A program made the position numbers and the translations under genes. A DNA stretch of 64,000 nucleotides, taken from assembly GCF_023223645.1 (NCBI RefSeq), contig NZ_JALKBY010000014.1, forward strand, positions 21,294 through 85,293, read 5' to 3'. The stretch comes from Natroniella sulfidigena. GTDB lineage: Bacteria > Bacillota > Halanaerobiia > Halobacteroidales > Halobacteroidaceae. Each line of letters opens with the position of its first letter. Within the stretch, counting starts at the first letter, position 1. The notes below the pieces were generated by a model, which was not told the origin of the DNA, searched no databases, and worked only from the letters and a program-made list of their open reading frames with translations. Shown here piece by piece: positions 1-7,367 of this stretch.

Positions 1-1
1 T

Positions 2-1471
2 AAGCAGATTAAGTTTTTAGAATTTGAAGATGTTCTAGCGGGGAATATTGTTTCAAGTAGAGTTGAATCGGCTCATTTTGAAAGGCCAATGTTGTTGGTA
101 GGAATGCCAATCTATTATCAAGGAGACTTAGAAGGAGCATTGTTGCTTTTTACTTCAGTAGCTGGAATAAATTCTACTATCCGGCAAGTTCAAAAAATGA
201 TGATATATTCTTCTTTATTAGCAATTTTATTAGCAATGATAGTAGCTTATAGATGGTCAAAGTCACTATCTGCGCCTTTGCGACGGATGGGTGAAGTGGC
301 TATTGAATTAAGTCAAGGTGCTTTTGGTAAGACTGTTGAAGTTGATGCTGAAGGAGAGATTGCTACTTTAGCTGATAGTATGAATTACTTATCAAAAAGG
401 TTAGAAAAAACGATAGATGATTTAAGAGAGGAACGGAATAAACTTAAATATGTTTTGACGGGGATGGAAGAAGGTGTGTTAACTGTTGACCATCGTCAGG
501 AAATAATTTTGATCAATCAATCTGCTGTTAAGTTATTGAATCTTAAGAATAAGGATAAAGTTATTAATCAAAAACTTGAACTTATAGGAAATAATAAAGT
601 TAAGAATTTATTTCAGAAGGTATTAGAAGAAGAAGAGTCTTATCGAGAAGAACTATCTTTAGGAGAAAAGAATAAGCAAAAGAGAATTTTGCTTCATATT
701 ACTCCTATCTATAGTGAAGATAATCAACTTTGGGGGGTTGTAGGATTATTTCAGGATATTAGTCAAAGGTGGCGTTTTGAACAACTACAAAAAGATTTTG
801 TAGCTAATGTTTCTCATGAATTAAAAGCACCTCTTGCTTCAATTAAAGGCTCGAGCGAAATTTTACTGGATGGAATTATAACTGACAAAGAGCAACAACA
901 AAATTATTTACAGATTATTTTAGATGAAACTAATCGTTTAACTCAATTAGTAAATGAAATTCTTGACTTAGCAGAGGTAGATAATCAGGTTGTAAGTTTT
1001 GAGTTAGAAAGGGTAGCAGTTAATCAATTATTAGAGCAGATAGGTCTTGTTTTCAGCAAAGGTCTAAAATCGGAAGAAGATTGTTTAACTATAATCAAAC
1101 CAGAAGAAGAATCCTATGTCTGGGCTAACAAAGAAAAGATCAAACAAGTATTATTAAATTTATTAAATAATGCTTATAAATTTTCTCCTGATCACGCTCA
1201 GATAACTTTAGGAGCAACTAAAGCAGATGAAAATAAAGTTAAATTTTGGGTTGAAGATAAGGGGATTGGTATTCCACAGGATGAACTAGAAAATGTTTGG
1301 GAGCGATTTTATAAAGTAGATAAAGCCCGCACCCCAGATCAAGGAGGGAGCGGTTTAGGGTTATCCATTGTAAAAGAGATAATCGAGCAACATCAAGGAG
1401 ATGTTTTTGTTGACAGTGAATTAGAAACCGGTTCTGTTTTTGGGTTTTATTTGCTCGAAGATACTGATTAA
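2..1471 (+). CDS. Sensor histidine kinase, 5'-truncated by the window edge
   Basis: The frame is open from base 2, so the true start lies upstream; 489 residues are visible. The order is the end of an extracytoplasmic sensor region, a membrane segment (about 185-250), HAMP, a PAS-like domain, HisKA and HATPase_c. The HisKA motif VSHELKAPLASIKG holds the phospho-accepting His. The ATPase shows the N box (NLLNNAYKFSP), VEDKGIGIP and GSGLGLSIVKEII. The layout is WalK/PhoR-like and resembles the kinase at 24863, but that one has no PAS. Any response regulator partner must lie upstream. Signal and target are unknown. Confidence 0.93.
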   Translation, partial: KQIKFLEFEDVLAGNIVSSRVESAHFERPMLLVGMPIYYQGDLEGALLLFTSVAGINSTIRQVQKMMIYSSLLAILLAMIVAYRWSKSLSAPLRRMGEVAIELSQGAFGKTVEVDAEGEIATLADSMNYLSKRLEKTIDDLREERNKLKYVLTGMEEGVLTVDHRQEIILINQSAVKLLNLKNKDKVINQKLELIGNNKVKNLFQKVLEEEESYREELSLGEKNKQKRILLHITPIYSEDNQLWGVVGLFQDISQRWRFEQLQKDFVANVSHELKAPLASIKGSSEILLDGIITDKEQQQNYLQIILDETNRLTQLVNEILDLAEVDNQVVSFELERVAVNQLLEQIGLVFSKGLKSEEDCLTIIKPEEESYVWANKEKIKQVLLNLLNNAYKFSPDHAQITLGATKADENKVKFWVEDKGIGIPQDELENVWERFYKVDKARTPDQGGSGLGLSIVKEIIEQHQGDVFVDSELETGSVFGFYLLEDTD

Positions 1472-1596
1472 TTATTTTGATTATTGTTCAACCTTTTCTC
1501 ATAAATTTATCACAAACCGTTTGTATACTTATAATTGCAATCAGGCTTGAGTAGATAGTCGACGTTATCTAAAATTAAATCAGGAGGGATTAATCA

Positions 1597-1794
1597 GTGT
1601 TTAGCAAGAAAGCTATTGTTTTAGGTTTAGTAGCACTATTCAGTTTTGTACTAATTGGTTGTGGAGAGCCACCTCAAGTTGAAGAGGAGGAGCCACTTGA
1701 ACCAGGAGTAGAAGAAGAGTTTGAGGAGCCGGATCAAGAGCAGAATTTTGAAGATGATTTTGAAGGTGAAGATGATTTTGAAGACGAGTTTTAA
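1597..1794 (+). CDS. Small acidic lipoprotein
   Basis: A 65-residue protein starting at GTG, with AGGAGG at 1582-1587. The N-terminal signal ends in a lipobox (LIGC, Cys22), so export and lipidation are expected. The mature part is almost only Glu, Asp, Pro and Phe, with near-repeats of DDFE at the end, and is probably disordered. No enzymatic domain is visible. It lies between the kinase and an OmpH-like gene, which suggests an envelope role, but the function is unknown. Confidence 0.72.
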   Translation: MFSKKAIVLGLVALFSFVLIGCGEPPQVEEEEPLEPGVEEEFEEPDQEQNFEDDFEGEDDFEDEF

Positions 1795-1853
1795 GAAAAA
1801 TAACGTAATTTTTAATTTAAATAATTAACAAATATCCTTGAGGAGGAATAAAT

Positions 1854-2306
1854 TTGTCTAAAAAAAGAGTATTAATTGGAGCATTAGTCTTACTTTTAGC
1901 TGTAGGAAGTATCATGATCAATCTATCTAGTGAAGTTAGAGCAGAAGCAAGTAAAATTGGTTATGTTGACTTAGAAGAAGTTTATGAGGTACATCCTGAA
2001 GTAGCAAGATTACAACAAACATTGGAAGCAGAAGCCCAAGAATTACAAGCTGAGTTTCAACAAGAGATGGGAGAGTTAGACCCTGAACAAGACCAAGAAG
2101 AGATGCAGCAACTGCAACAACAATTTCAGCAACAATTTAATCAAATTCAAGAAGGGCAATGGGAAGAAATAGAACAGCAGATACAACCTGATCTTGACCA
2201 AGCTCGTAAAGAGTTAGGGTTAGATTTAATTGTCAATCAAGAAGTAGTAGTTAATGGTGGCCAAGATGTAACAGAAGAAATTAAAGATTATTTTGAAAAC
2301 CTATAA
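1854..2306 (+). CDS. OmpH/Skp-like periplasmic chaperone (copy 1)
   Basis: A 150-residue protein starting at TTG after a strong SD (GAGGAGG). It has a cleavable-looking signal ending near VRAEA, then IGYVDLEEVYEVHPEV, the typical opening strand of Skp/OmpH proteins. A long Gln/Glu-rich helical segment follows (about residues 55-120), then a C-terminal strand. Skp proteins are periplasmic trimers that hold outer-membrane proteins in transit, so this implies a diderm envelope. A paralogue follows at 2552, with which it shares the C-terminal TEE(I/V)KDYFEN. No bamA or lpx gene is adjacent. Confidence 0.82.
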   Translation: MSKKRVLIGALVLLLAVGSIMINLSSEVRAEASKIGYVDLEEVYEVHPEVARLQQTLEAEAQELQAEFQQEMGELDPEQDQEEMQQLQQQFQQQFNQIQEGQWEEIEQQIQPDLDQARKELGLDLIVNQEVVVNGGQDVTEEIKDYFENL

Positions 2307-2324
2307 ATTATATAAATAATTAAG

Positions 2325-2366
2325 AAATACCAGGGAGTATTGCAATACTCCCTGGTATTTTTTTGT
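2325..2366 (+). terminator. Rho-independent terminator after OmpH copy 1
   Basis: A near-perfect hairpin with AAATACCAGGGAGTAT on the left arm and its complement on the right is followed by a T run. It separates the two OmpH-like genes into different transcription units. Confidence 0.93.
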
Positions 2367-2447
2367 TTTTAAGTATTGAATTGATTTAGTTAACCTTAAA
2401 TTAATTTTTAATCAATAGCCGGATAACCATTTAAACTATGGTGTCTT

Positions 2448-2476
2448 TTGACTTTAATTTAACTCTTTGTTATAAT
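2448..2476 (+). promoter_or_regulatory. Sigma-A promoter of OmpH copy 2
   Basis: TTGACT at 2448-2453 and TATAAT at 2471-2476 are separated by 17 bases. It lies after a terminator and about 75 bases before the start at 2552, so copy 2 can be expressed independently of copy 1. Confidence 0.72.
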
Positions 2477-2551
2477 CGAAAGTAAAGTTTAGGTTTTTAA
2501 AATGAGGTCTGGCTGTTATATGATCAGATTTTAGAGAAGGGGAGTGTAAAG

Positions 2552-3001
2552 TTGAATATCAAAAGACAAATTATTGGAGGTTTAGCTGCAGTTTTAATTG
2601 TTACTGGATTAATTATGTTACCGTTACAAACAGTAGAAGCAACAGGAAGTAATATTGGTTATGTGAGTGAAGAGGTATATGAAGTACATCCTGCAGTTGT
2701 TGAATTTAATCAGGAAATGCAAGAGCAGATGAATATTTATCAGCAAGAGTTTAATGAGCAAACAAGTGGGTTGGATCAACAGGAGGATGCTCAACAGATT
2801 CAACAGATTCAGCAACAAATTCAACAGCAATTTCAGCATGAACAAGCAGAAAAGCAGGAAGAGCTACTTGAAAAGGTAGAAGCTGATTTAGAGCAAGTAA
2901 GGGAAGAATTAGGCTTAGAGCTTATCTTACATGAAGAGATGGTTGTCAGTGGTGGAGAAGATATAACAGAAGAAGTAAAAGATTATTTTGAAAACATGTA
3001 A
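2552..3001 (+). CDS. OmpH/Skp-like periplasmic chaperone (copy 2)
   Basis: A 149-residue paralogue of the preceding gene, starting at TTG with AAGGGGAG upstream. It has a signal sequence to about residue 30, then IGYVSEEVYEVHP (one residue shorter here than copy 1), a long Gln-rich coiled-coil arm, and the C-terminal strand with TEEVKDYFEN. By family it should chaperone outer-membrane proteins in the periplasm. Separate promoter and terminators make the two copies independently controlled. The middle is much more diverged than the ends. Confidence 0.8.
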   Translation: MNIKRQIIGGLAAVLIVTGLIMLPLQTVEATGSNIGYVSEEVYEVHPAVVEFNQEMQEQMNIYQQEFNEQTSGLDQQEDAQQIQQIQQQIQQQFQHEQAEKQEELLEKVEADLEQVREELGLELILHEEMVVSGGEDITEEVKDYFENM

Positions 3002-3020
3002 AGTGATGACAAATTAAAGG

Positions 3021-3052
3021 AAAACCGTCAGTTGATACTGGCGGTTTTTTTT
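3021..3052 (+). terminator. Rho-independent terminator after OmpH copy 2
   Basis: AAAACCGTCAG pairs with CTGGCGGTTTT (one G-T pair), followed by a run of T. Confidence 0.9.
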
Positions 3053-3109
3053 ATAAACAACGCCAATTTTAACCAAAAAATTCTAGATAACAACAATGAA
3101 CTAAATTAC

Positions 3110-3138
3110 TTGACATCATCCTGAGAAAGAATTATAAT
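3110..3138 (+). promoter_or_regulatory. Consensus sigma-A promoter of the NSS transporter
   Basis: TTGACA at 3110-3115 and TATAAT at 3133-3138 with a 17-base spacer are a perfect match to the housekeeping consensus. The expected transcript starts near 3145, giving a leader of about 65 bases. Confidence 0.85.
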
Positions 3139-3208
3139 TAATGTAGTATATTAGTAATATTAAGTAGGAGTAAGTTTAAATTATTAATTTAGTAGAGGAG
3201 TGAGAAGG

Positions 3209-4564
3209 ATGGGACTTAATGATTTTGAAGAAAGAGAGAATTGGACATCAAAGCTTGGATTTATTTTAGCAGCAGCTGGTTCAGCTGTTGGCTTAGGTAA
3301 CATTTGGCGGTTTCCTTATGTTACAGGAGAAAATGGTGGTGCAGCTTTTTTATTAGTTTATTTGATTGCTATTATTTTAATAGGTTATCCAGTAATGGTT
3401 GCAGAGATGTCTTTAGGTCGTAAGACTGAAAAGAATCCTGTTGGTGCTTTTAAAAGTTTAGCTCCAGATACACCTTGGTGGCTAGTAGGAGGATTAGGTG
3501 TTTTTACAGGATTTGTAATTTTAAGTTATTATTCAGTAGTAGCTGGTTGGTCAATGGCTTATGTTGTGCAGGCAGCAAATGGATTTACAAGTGCAATGGA
3601 TTTTGAGGCATTATTTGGTGGTCATATTAGTAGTGTGGGGGAACCGCTTTTATGGCATGCAGTCTTTATGGGGGTAACTATTGGCATTATTAGTGCTGGT
3701 GTTGTAAAAGGAATTCAAAAGGCTGTTAAGATCTTAATGCCTATTTTATTTGTCTTATTAATAGTACTAGTTTTTCGTTCTGTTTCGCTAGAAGGAGCAG
3801 CAGAAGGGTTAGCATTTTATTTAGCACCTGATCTTAGCCAACTCAGTTGGCAGAGTCTTAATGAAGCAATTGCTCAGGCATTCTTTACTTTAAGTCTTGG
3901 TATGGGTGCAATGATTACTTACGGTAGTTATTTATCTCAAGATGATAATATTAGTGATAGTGCTGGATATGTACTTGGGCTTGATATGTTGATTGCGGTT
4001 TTATCTGGATTTGCTATCTTTCCTGCTGTATTTGCTTTGGGATTAGATCCAGCTGCAGGGCCAGGGTTAACTTTTATTACGTTACCGGCAGTTTTTGCTG
4101 AAATGCCGTTAGGTACTTTCTTTGGATTTTTATTCTTTGTATTATTAACAATTGCTGCTATAACTTCAGCTATTTCTTTACTTGAGGTTGTTGTAGCATA
4201 TATGGTTGATGAGCATAAATGGGAACGTAAGAAAGCTGCTCAAGTAGTAGGAATAGTTATCTTTTTAGTAGGTATTCCACCGTTACTTGGCTATAGTGCA
4301 CTATCTGATTTTGAGTTTTTAGGAATGGATGTACTAGATACTTATGATTGGTTTGCTAATGCTATCTTCTTACCGTTAGGTGGACTATTAACTTCTATTT
4401 TTGCTGGTTATGTTTGGGGAGCAAGAAATACTGCTGAAGAAGCAAATAAGGCAGACGGTATATTAAGTGTAGGTAGTTTATTTGTAGTATTACTTAAGTA
4501 TATAGTGCCAATTGCTATCGGTGCGATTATGATTGTTGGTATTTGGCAAACTTTTGCTGGTTAA
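3209..4564 (+). CDS. Sodium:neurotransmitter symporter (NSS) family transporter
   Basis: A 451-residue polytopic membrane protein. The N-terminal signature WTSKLGFILAAAGSAVGLGNIWRFPY, split by the unwound part of TM1, is diagnostic of NSS (LeuT-fold) Na+-coupled amino-acid transporters; 11-12 membrane segments fit the bacterial length. I chose ATG 3209 because GAGGAG at 3195-3200 is 8 bases away, whereas the in-frame GTG at 3200 overlaps that SD. It is a single-gene unit with its own promoter and terminator. The substrate is unknown (an amino acid is likely). Confidence 0.93.
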   Translation: MGLNDFEERENWTSKLGFILAAAGSAVGLGNIWRFPYVTGENGGAAFLLVYLIAIILIGYPVMVAEMSLGRKTEKNPVGAFKSLAPDTPWWLVGGLGVFTGFVILSYYSVVAGWSMAYVVQAANGFTSAMDFEALFGGHISSVGEPLLWHAVFMGVTIGIISAGVVKGIQKAVKILMPILFVLLIVLVFRSVSLEGAAEGLAFYLAPDLSQLSWQSLNEAIAQAFFTLSLGMGAMITYGSYLSQDDNISDSAGYVLGLDMLIAVLSGFAIFPAVFALGLDPAAGPGLTFITLPAVFAEMPLGTFFGFLFFVLLTIAAITSAISLLEVVVAYMVDEHKWERKKAAQVVGIVIFLVGIPPLLGYSALSDFEFLGMDVLDTYDWFANAIFLPLGGLLTSIFAGYVWGARNTAEEANKADGILSVGSLFVVLLKYIVPIAIGAIMIVGIWQTFAG

Positions 4565-4598
4565 TAAAATTCAACTATTTTTAAATCTAGCTAAAATC

Positions 4599-4631
4599 AA
4601 CCCTTCTTTCTTTTGAGAGAAGGGTTTTTTA
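4599..4631 (+). terminator. Terminator after the NSS transporter
   Basis: AACCCTTCT at 4599-4607 pairs with AGAAGGGTT at 4618-4626, followed by T6. Confidence 0.9.
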
Positions 4632-4642
4632 ATATCATTATA

Positions 4643-4671
4643 TTGACTAATTTTACATTATTCGATATAAT
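4643..4671 (+). promoter_or_regulatory. Sigma-A promoter of the 97-residue unknown gene
   Basis: TTGACT at 4643-4648 and TATAAT at 4666-4671 are 17 bases apart. The leader is about 115 bases and contains a second SD-like stretch (AGGAGGGG at 4736-4743) with no sensible ORF behind it. Confidence 0.68.
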
Positions 4672-4792
4672 ATAGCTATATCATGTATGTAAATAGAGGA
4701 AAAATATTAAAAAAGTTTAACTATTACTATTAACAGGAGGGGTTTACTTTCAGGTCTGTTAGTAGAATCAAAAAAAGTAGAGTGGGGGTAAT

Positions 4793-5086
4793 ATGGTCAG
4801 ATTAAAAGTTTGTGAGGTTATGTATCAAGATGGAGAAGGAAATAAAGTAACTGAATTGGCTTTGAAACCATTAGTTTTTTGGGATAGTTGGACAGAAGAA
4901 GAGATAAGAAAGTTTAATTTTATAAGGCATCACTTAGGAGTGCCAGGAGAAGGTAGCTATAATTGGAGTATGGAGAACTGTATTTCAGGAAGAAAATTAA
5001 ATTTAAAAGTGGATCAAGAAGTTTTAATTACTGAACTATATGAGCTAGTTCAAAAAGAGATGTTTGATCAGTCTGTAGCTTTATAG
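4793..5086 (+). CDS. Protein of unknown function, 97 aa
   Basis: I do not recognise this family. The start ATG follows GGGGG by a few bases. The protein is soluble, with no signal or membrane segment, and is rich in aromatic and charged residues (VFWDSW, NFIRHHLGV, YNWSMENC). It has its own promoter and terminator, so it is a monocistronic unit. Codon use is like that of its neighbours. Confidence 0.68.
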   Translation: MVRLKVCEVMYQDGEGNKVTELALKPLVFWDSWTEEEIRKFNFIRHHLGVPGEGSYNWSMENCISGRKLNLKVDQEVLITELYELVQKEMFDQSVAL

Positions 5087-5092
5087 AAATTC

Positions 5093-5120
5093 AAAACCCG
5101 CTGAAAAGCGGGTTTTATAT
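5093..5120. terminator. Bidirectional terminator between converging genes
   Basis: AAAACCCGCT, a GAAA loop and AGCGGGTTTT form a perfect 10-bp stem. It can end the 97-residue gene on the + strand and the small minus-strand gene that converges on it. Confidence 0.85.
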
Positions 5121-5171
5121 ATTTTGTATATATTATAGGGGATTATTTAAATAAGAATACTAATATAAGTA

Positions 5172-5294
5172 TTAATTTAATTTCTTAGTTAATTCAATAA
5201 TTTCTTCTTTAGATAGATTGTATTTTTGTTTATATTTTGATATTAATTCTTGTTTGAACTTCTTGACTTCAAAATCTTTATATTTACCTTTCAT
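5172..5294 (-). CDS. Small lysine-rich protein, 40 aa
   Basis: The minus strand encodes 40 residues starting MKGKYKDFEVKKFKQEL and ending KEEIIELTKKLN. It is strongly basic and predicted all-helical. An AAAGGAGG lies at 5309-5316 (reverse strand), 14 bases from the ATG, which is longer than usual. A perfect promoter (TTGACA, 17 bases, TATAAT) stands about 50 bases upstream and the bidirectional terminator downstream, so it is a complete transcription unit. The function is unknown; it could be a small DNA-binding or regulatory peptide. The opposite-strand frame here has no SD. Confidence 0.6.
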   Translation of the reverse strand: MKGKYKDFEVKKFKQELISKYKQKYNLSKEEIIELTKKLN

Positions 5295-5343
5295 AAGTGT
5301 TAATGTTGCCTCCTTTGGTAAATATTTTAAAATATCTAACTAT

Positions 5344-5372
5344 ATTATACAAAAAAGGATACAATATGTCAA
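5344..5372 (-). promoter_or_regulatory. Perfect sigma-A promoter on the minus strand
   Basis: Read on the minus strand, TTGACA (5372-5367) and TATAAT (5349-5344) are exactly 17 bases apart. It drives the 40-residue gene at 5172-5294. Confidence 0.8.
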
Positions 5373-5422
5373 AACAACTAAAATTATTTTATTGTTTCAC
5401 AAAAAAAGAGCGGGAATGATTT

Positions 5423-5455
5423 AACTGAGTTGCCAATTGGCAACTCAGTTTTTTT
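5423..5455 (+). terminator. Perfect palindromic hairpin with T run
   Basis: AACTGAGTTGCC and its complement, joined by AATT, form a stem followed by T7. No gene on the + strand obviously ends here. The stem core repeats the hairpin at the far end of the adjacent 125-bp repeat. Confidence 0.75.
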
Positions 5456-5573
5456 ATCATTAAGGAAATTATGCTTTTTAGAGGTGTGGGTGAATTTTAC
5501 TAGTTTGTATTTGTTGGTTTTACTTAAACTCATTCTTAGACTTTAACTGAGTTGCCGGAGGCAACTTTTTTAT
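5449..5573 (+). repeat. 125-bp dispersed repeat, copy A
   Basis: This segment matches 31714-31839 over its whole length with only a handful of differences, including one 1-base gap. It starts in the T run of one terminator-like hairpin. It ends with GTTGCC-GGA-GGCAAC plus T6, itself terminator-like. The stretch before that hairpin is degenerate hexamers (CTTAAA, CTCATT, CTTAGA), which ties it to the hexamer elements elsewhere. Its end overlaps the stop codon of the TPP-enzyme gene. Confidence 0.85.
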
Positions 5574-7177
5574 AGTTTAGTTCCGGCTGGAATTGGAGTA
5601 GCAGTTGGAACATCTATGACTAATGGTTCAGATGAATTTTTATTTTCTAATAAAATTTCTTTAAGTTGTTCAGGATTTTCTACTTTAAATCCTTTTACTC
5701 CACAAGCTTTTGCTAGTTTAACAAAATCAGGATTGTTCAAATTTACTTCAGTAGGTGCTAAGTCTGCAGTTACCATCTTATTATGTTCCATTGCTAGCAT
5801 ACCATTATTTAAAATGATGATGCGAACAGGAATATTATATTTGCTGGCAGTTAGCATTTCTCCTAAGAACATTGAGATGCCACCATCACCAATTATAGAA
5901 GTTACTGGAGTATCGGGATTGTTGATTTTGGCTGCTAAAGCTGCTGGTAGGCTAAAGCCCATTGTTCTCCAAGTTCCTGATAGGAGTAGTTCTTGACAGC
6001 GATTACCAAAAAACTTCCCAAACCAAATTGTGTTATCTCCGGAGTCAACAGAGATGATTTCATCTGGGCAAGCTTGCTCACTGATCACTCTAATCACTGC
6101 CTGAGGAGGTAGTGGATACCCTTCTTGATGGCTTTCTGCACTCAGTCTCTCAAACCAAGTTGTTCGAGCTTGATTTATTTTATCTGTCCAATTTTGATTT
6201 TCTTTCCCTGTAAGCTCAGTGAGTAATAGCTGGAGTGATTCTTTTATCTCACCAACAACCCCTACTTCGATTGGGTGTTTCATTCCGATATTTTCTTTGC
6301 AGAGGTCAAATTGAATGACTTTAGGTTCTCTAGGGACATAGTCCATTGGCCACCATGTTGCTCCTAGAGTAATTATTAGATCAGCTTGTTGTAGTATTTC
6401 AGTAGCTTCTGGACTTCCTGCATGGCCTAGCCCTCCTAGTGATTGAGGAATATCATATTCAATGATTCCTGTAGCAGGTAATGTATTGATCAATCCTGCC
6501 TTTATTTTAGAAGCAAGTTCTATTAATTCTTCTCGACAATTTCTAGCTCCTCTACCATAGAGAATAACAGGTTGCTTTGCTTGTTCAATCAATTGACTTG
6601 CTTGTTTAATTGTATCTTGTTCAGATCTCTCCGTTTTATCTAAGTGAGGAGGATATTTTCTAATTTGAGCATTGGTCTGTTGATCCCATAGATCCATAGG
6701 GATGACTAACTGGCTGACTCCCCCCTTGTTGATAGCTAAAGACATTGCTTTGACTAATAAGTCTACAATTGATTCTGGATTGGTTACTATATCCGAAAAG
6801 ACAGTCAACGGTCTAATTAATTCTAATTGATCTAAATATTGTTTATAATTAGTACCTATGTTGTAGGTAGGAACCTGTCCAGTTATTAATAAAACTGGAG
6901 TTTTATCAGCATGAGCATCTGCAATTCCGTTAATAATATTTGCTGTTCCAGGTCCACTATGGGAAGCACAAACAGCTAACTCTCCTGTCAGTTTAGCTTC
7001 TGCAGAAGCCATAAATCCAGCAGTAGCTTCATGCTTAGTTGTATATAAATTCAATTCCGATTCTTCTAATTCAGCGAATAATTTTAGGATTGTATCACCA
7101 GCATAACTATAGATATTTTGGACTTTAAATTCTTGTAATTGCTCGATTAAGATTTGGCTTACCTTTTTTTGATTCAT
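5570..7177 (-). CDS. Thiamine-diphosphate enzyme, pyruvate oxidase (PoxB)-like
   Basis: A 535-residue enzyme with the three-domain layout of the acetolactate synthase/pyruvate oxidase family. The N-terminal TPP half has the catalytic Glu (TKHEATAGFMA) and CASHSGPGTANIING. The central domain has LITLGATWWPMDYVP. The C-terminal half has the TPP/Mg motif GDGGISMFLGE...NN. The closest resemblance I recognise is PoxB, which decarboxylates pyruvate. A strong SD (AGAAGGAGGT) precedes the ATG. It is divergent from an aminotransferase gene, so the two may share regulation. Substrate and electron acceptor in an anaerobe are uncertain. Confidence 0.85.
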   Translation of the reverse strand: MNQKKVSQILIEQLQEFKVQNIYSYAGDTILKLFAELEESELNLYTTKHEATAGFMASAEAKLTGELAVCASHSGPGTANIINGIADAHADKTPVLLITGQVPTYNIGTNYKQYLDQLELIRPLTVFSDIVTNPESIVDLLVKAMSLAINKGGVSQLVIPMDLWDQQTNAQIRKYPPHLDKTERSEQDTIKQASQLIEQAKQPVILYGRGARNCREELIELASKIKAGLINTLPATGIIEYDIPQSLGGLGHAGSPEATEILQQADLIITLGATWWPMDYVPREPKVIQFDLCKENIGMKHPIEVGVVGEIKESLQLLLTELTGKENQNWTDKINQARTTWFERLSAESHQEGYPLPPQAVIRVISEQACPDEIISVDSGDNTIWFGKFFGNRCQELLLSGTWRTMGFSLPAALAAKINNPDTPVTSIIGDGGISMFLGEMLTASKYNIPVRIIILNNGMLAMEHNKMVTADLAPTEVNLNNPDFVKLAKACGVKGFKVENPEQLKEILLENKNSSEPLVIDVPTATPIPAGTKL

Positions 7178-7253
7178 AATCGACCTCCTTCTAAAAATAT
7201 GATACCTAGTTTGATTTGATGCTATTCATATAGTGATATTAAGTTTGAGTTTA

Positions 7254-7305
7254 AGGCTAAGTTTAAGTAAAAGCTCAACTTTAATCTCAAAGTTAAACTT
7301 AGCCT
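7254..7305. repeat. Hexamer-type inverted repeat in the divergent promoter region
   Basis: AGGCTAAGTTTAA (7254-7266) and TTAAACTTAGCCT (7293-7305) are perfect 13-bp inverted arms. The surroundings show the six-base periodicity (GTTTGA, GTTTAA) of the elements at 16956 and 41623. It sits between two divergent genes. Confidence 0.75.
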
Positions 7306-7367
7306 GTATATTTTTTGATAATAATTTCCATAATAGTTAATACTAGATGATATAAGGAGGTCATCGT

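Noticed and set aside
3200..3208. GTG start for the NSS transporter
   Set aside because: The SD overlaps this GTG; ATG 3209 has proper spacing.
5218..5424. 68-codon + strand frame
   Set aside because: It has no SD and lies opposite a better-supported minus-strand gene and its promoter.
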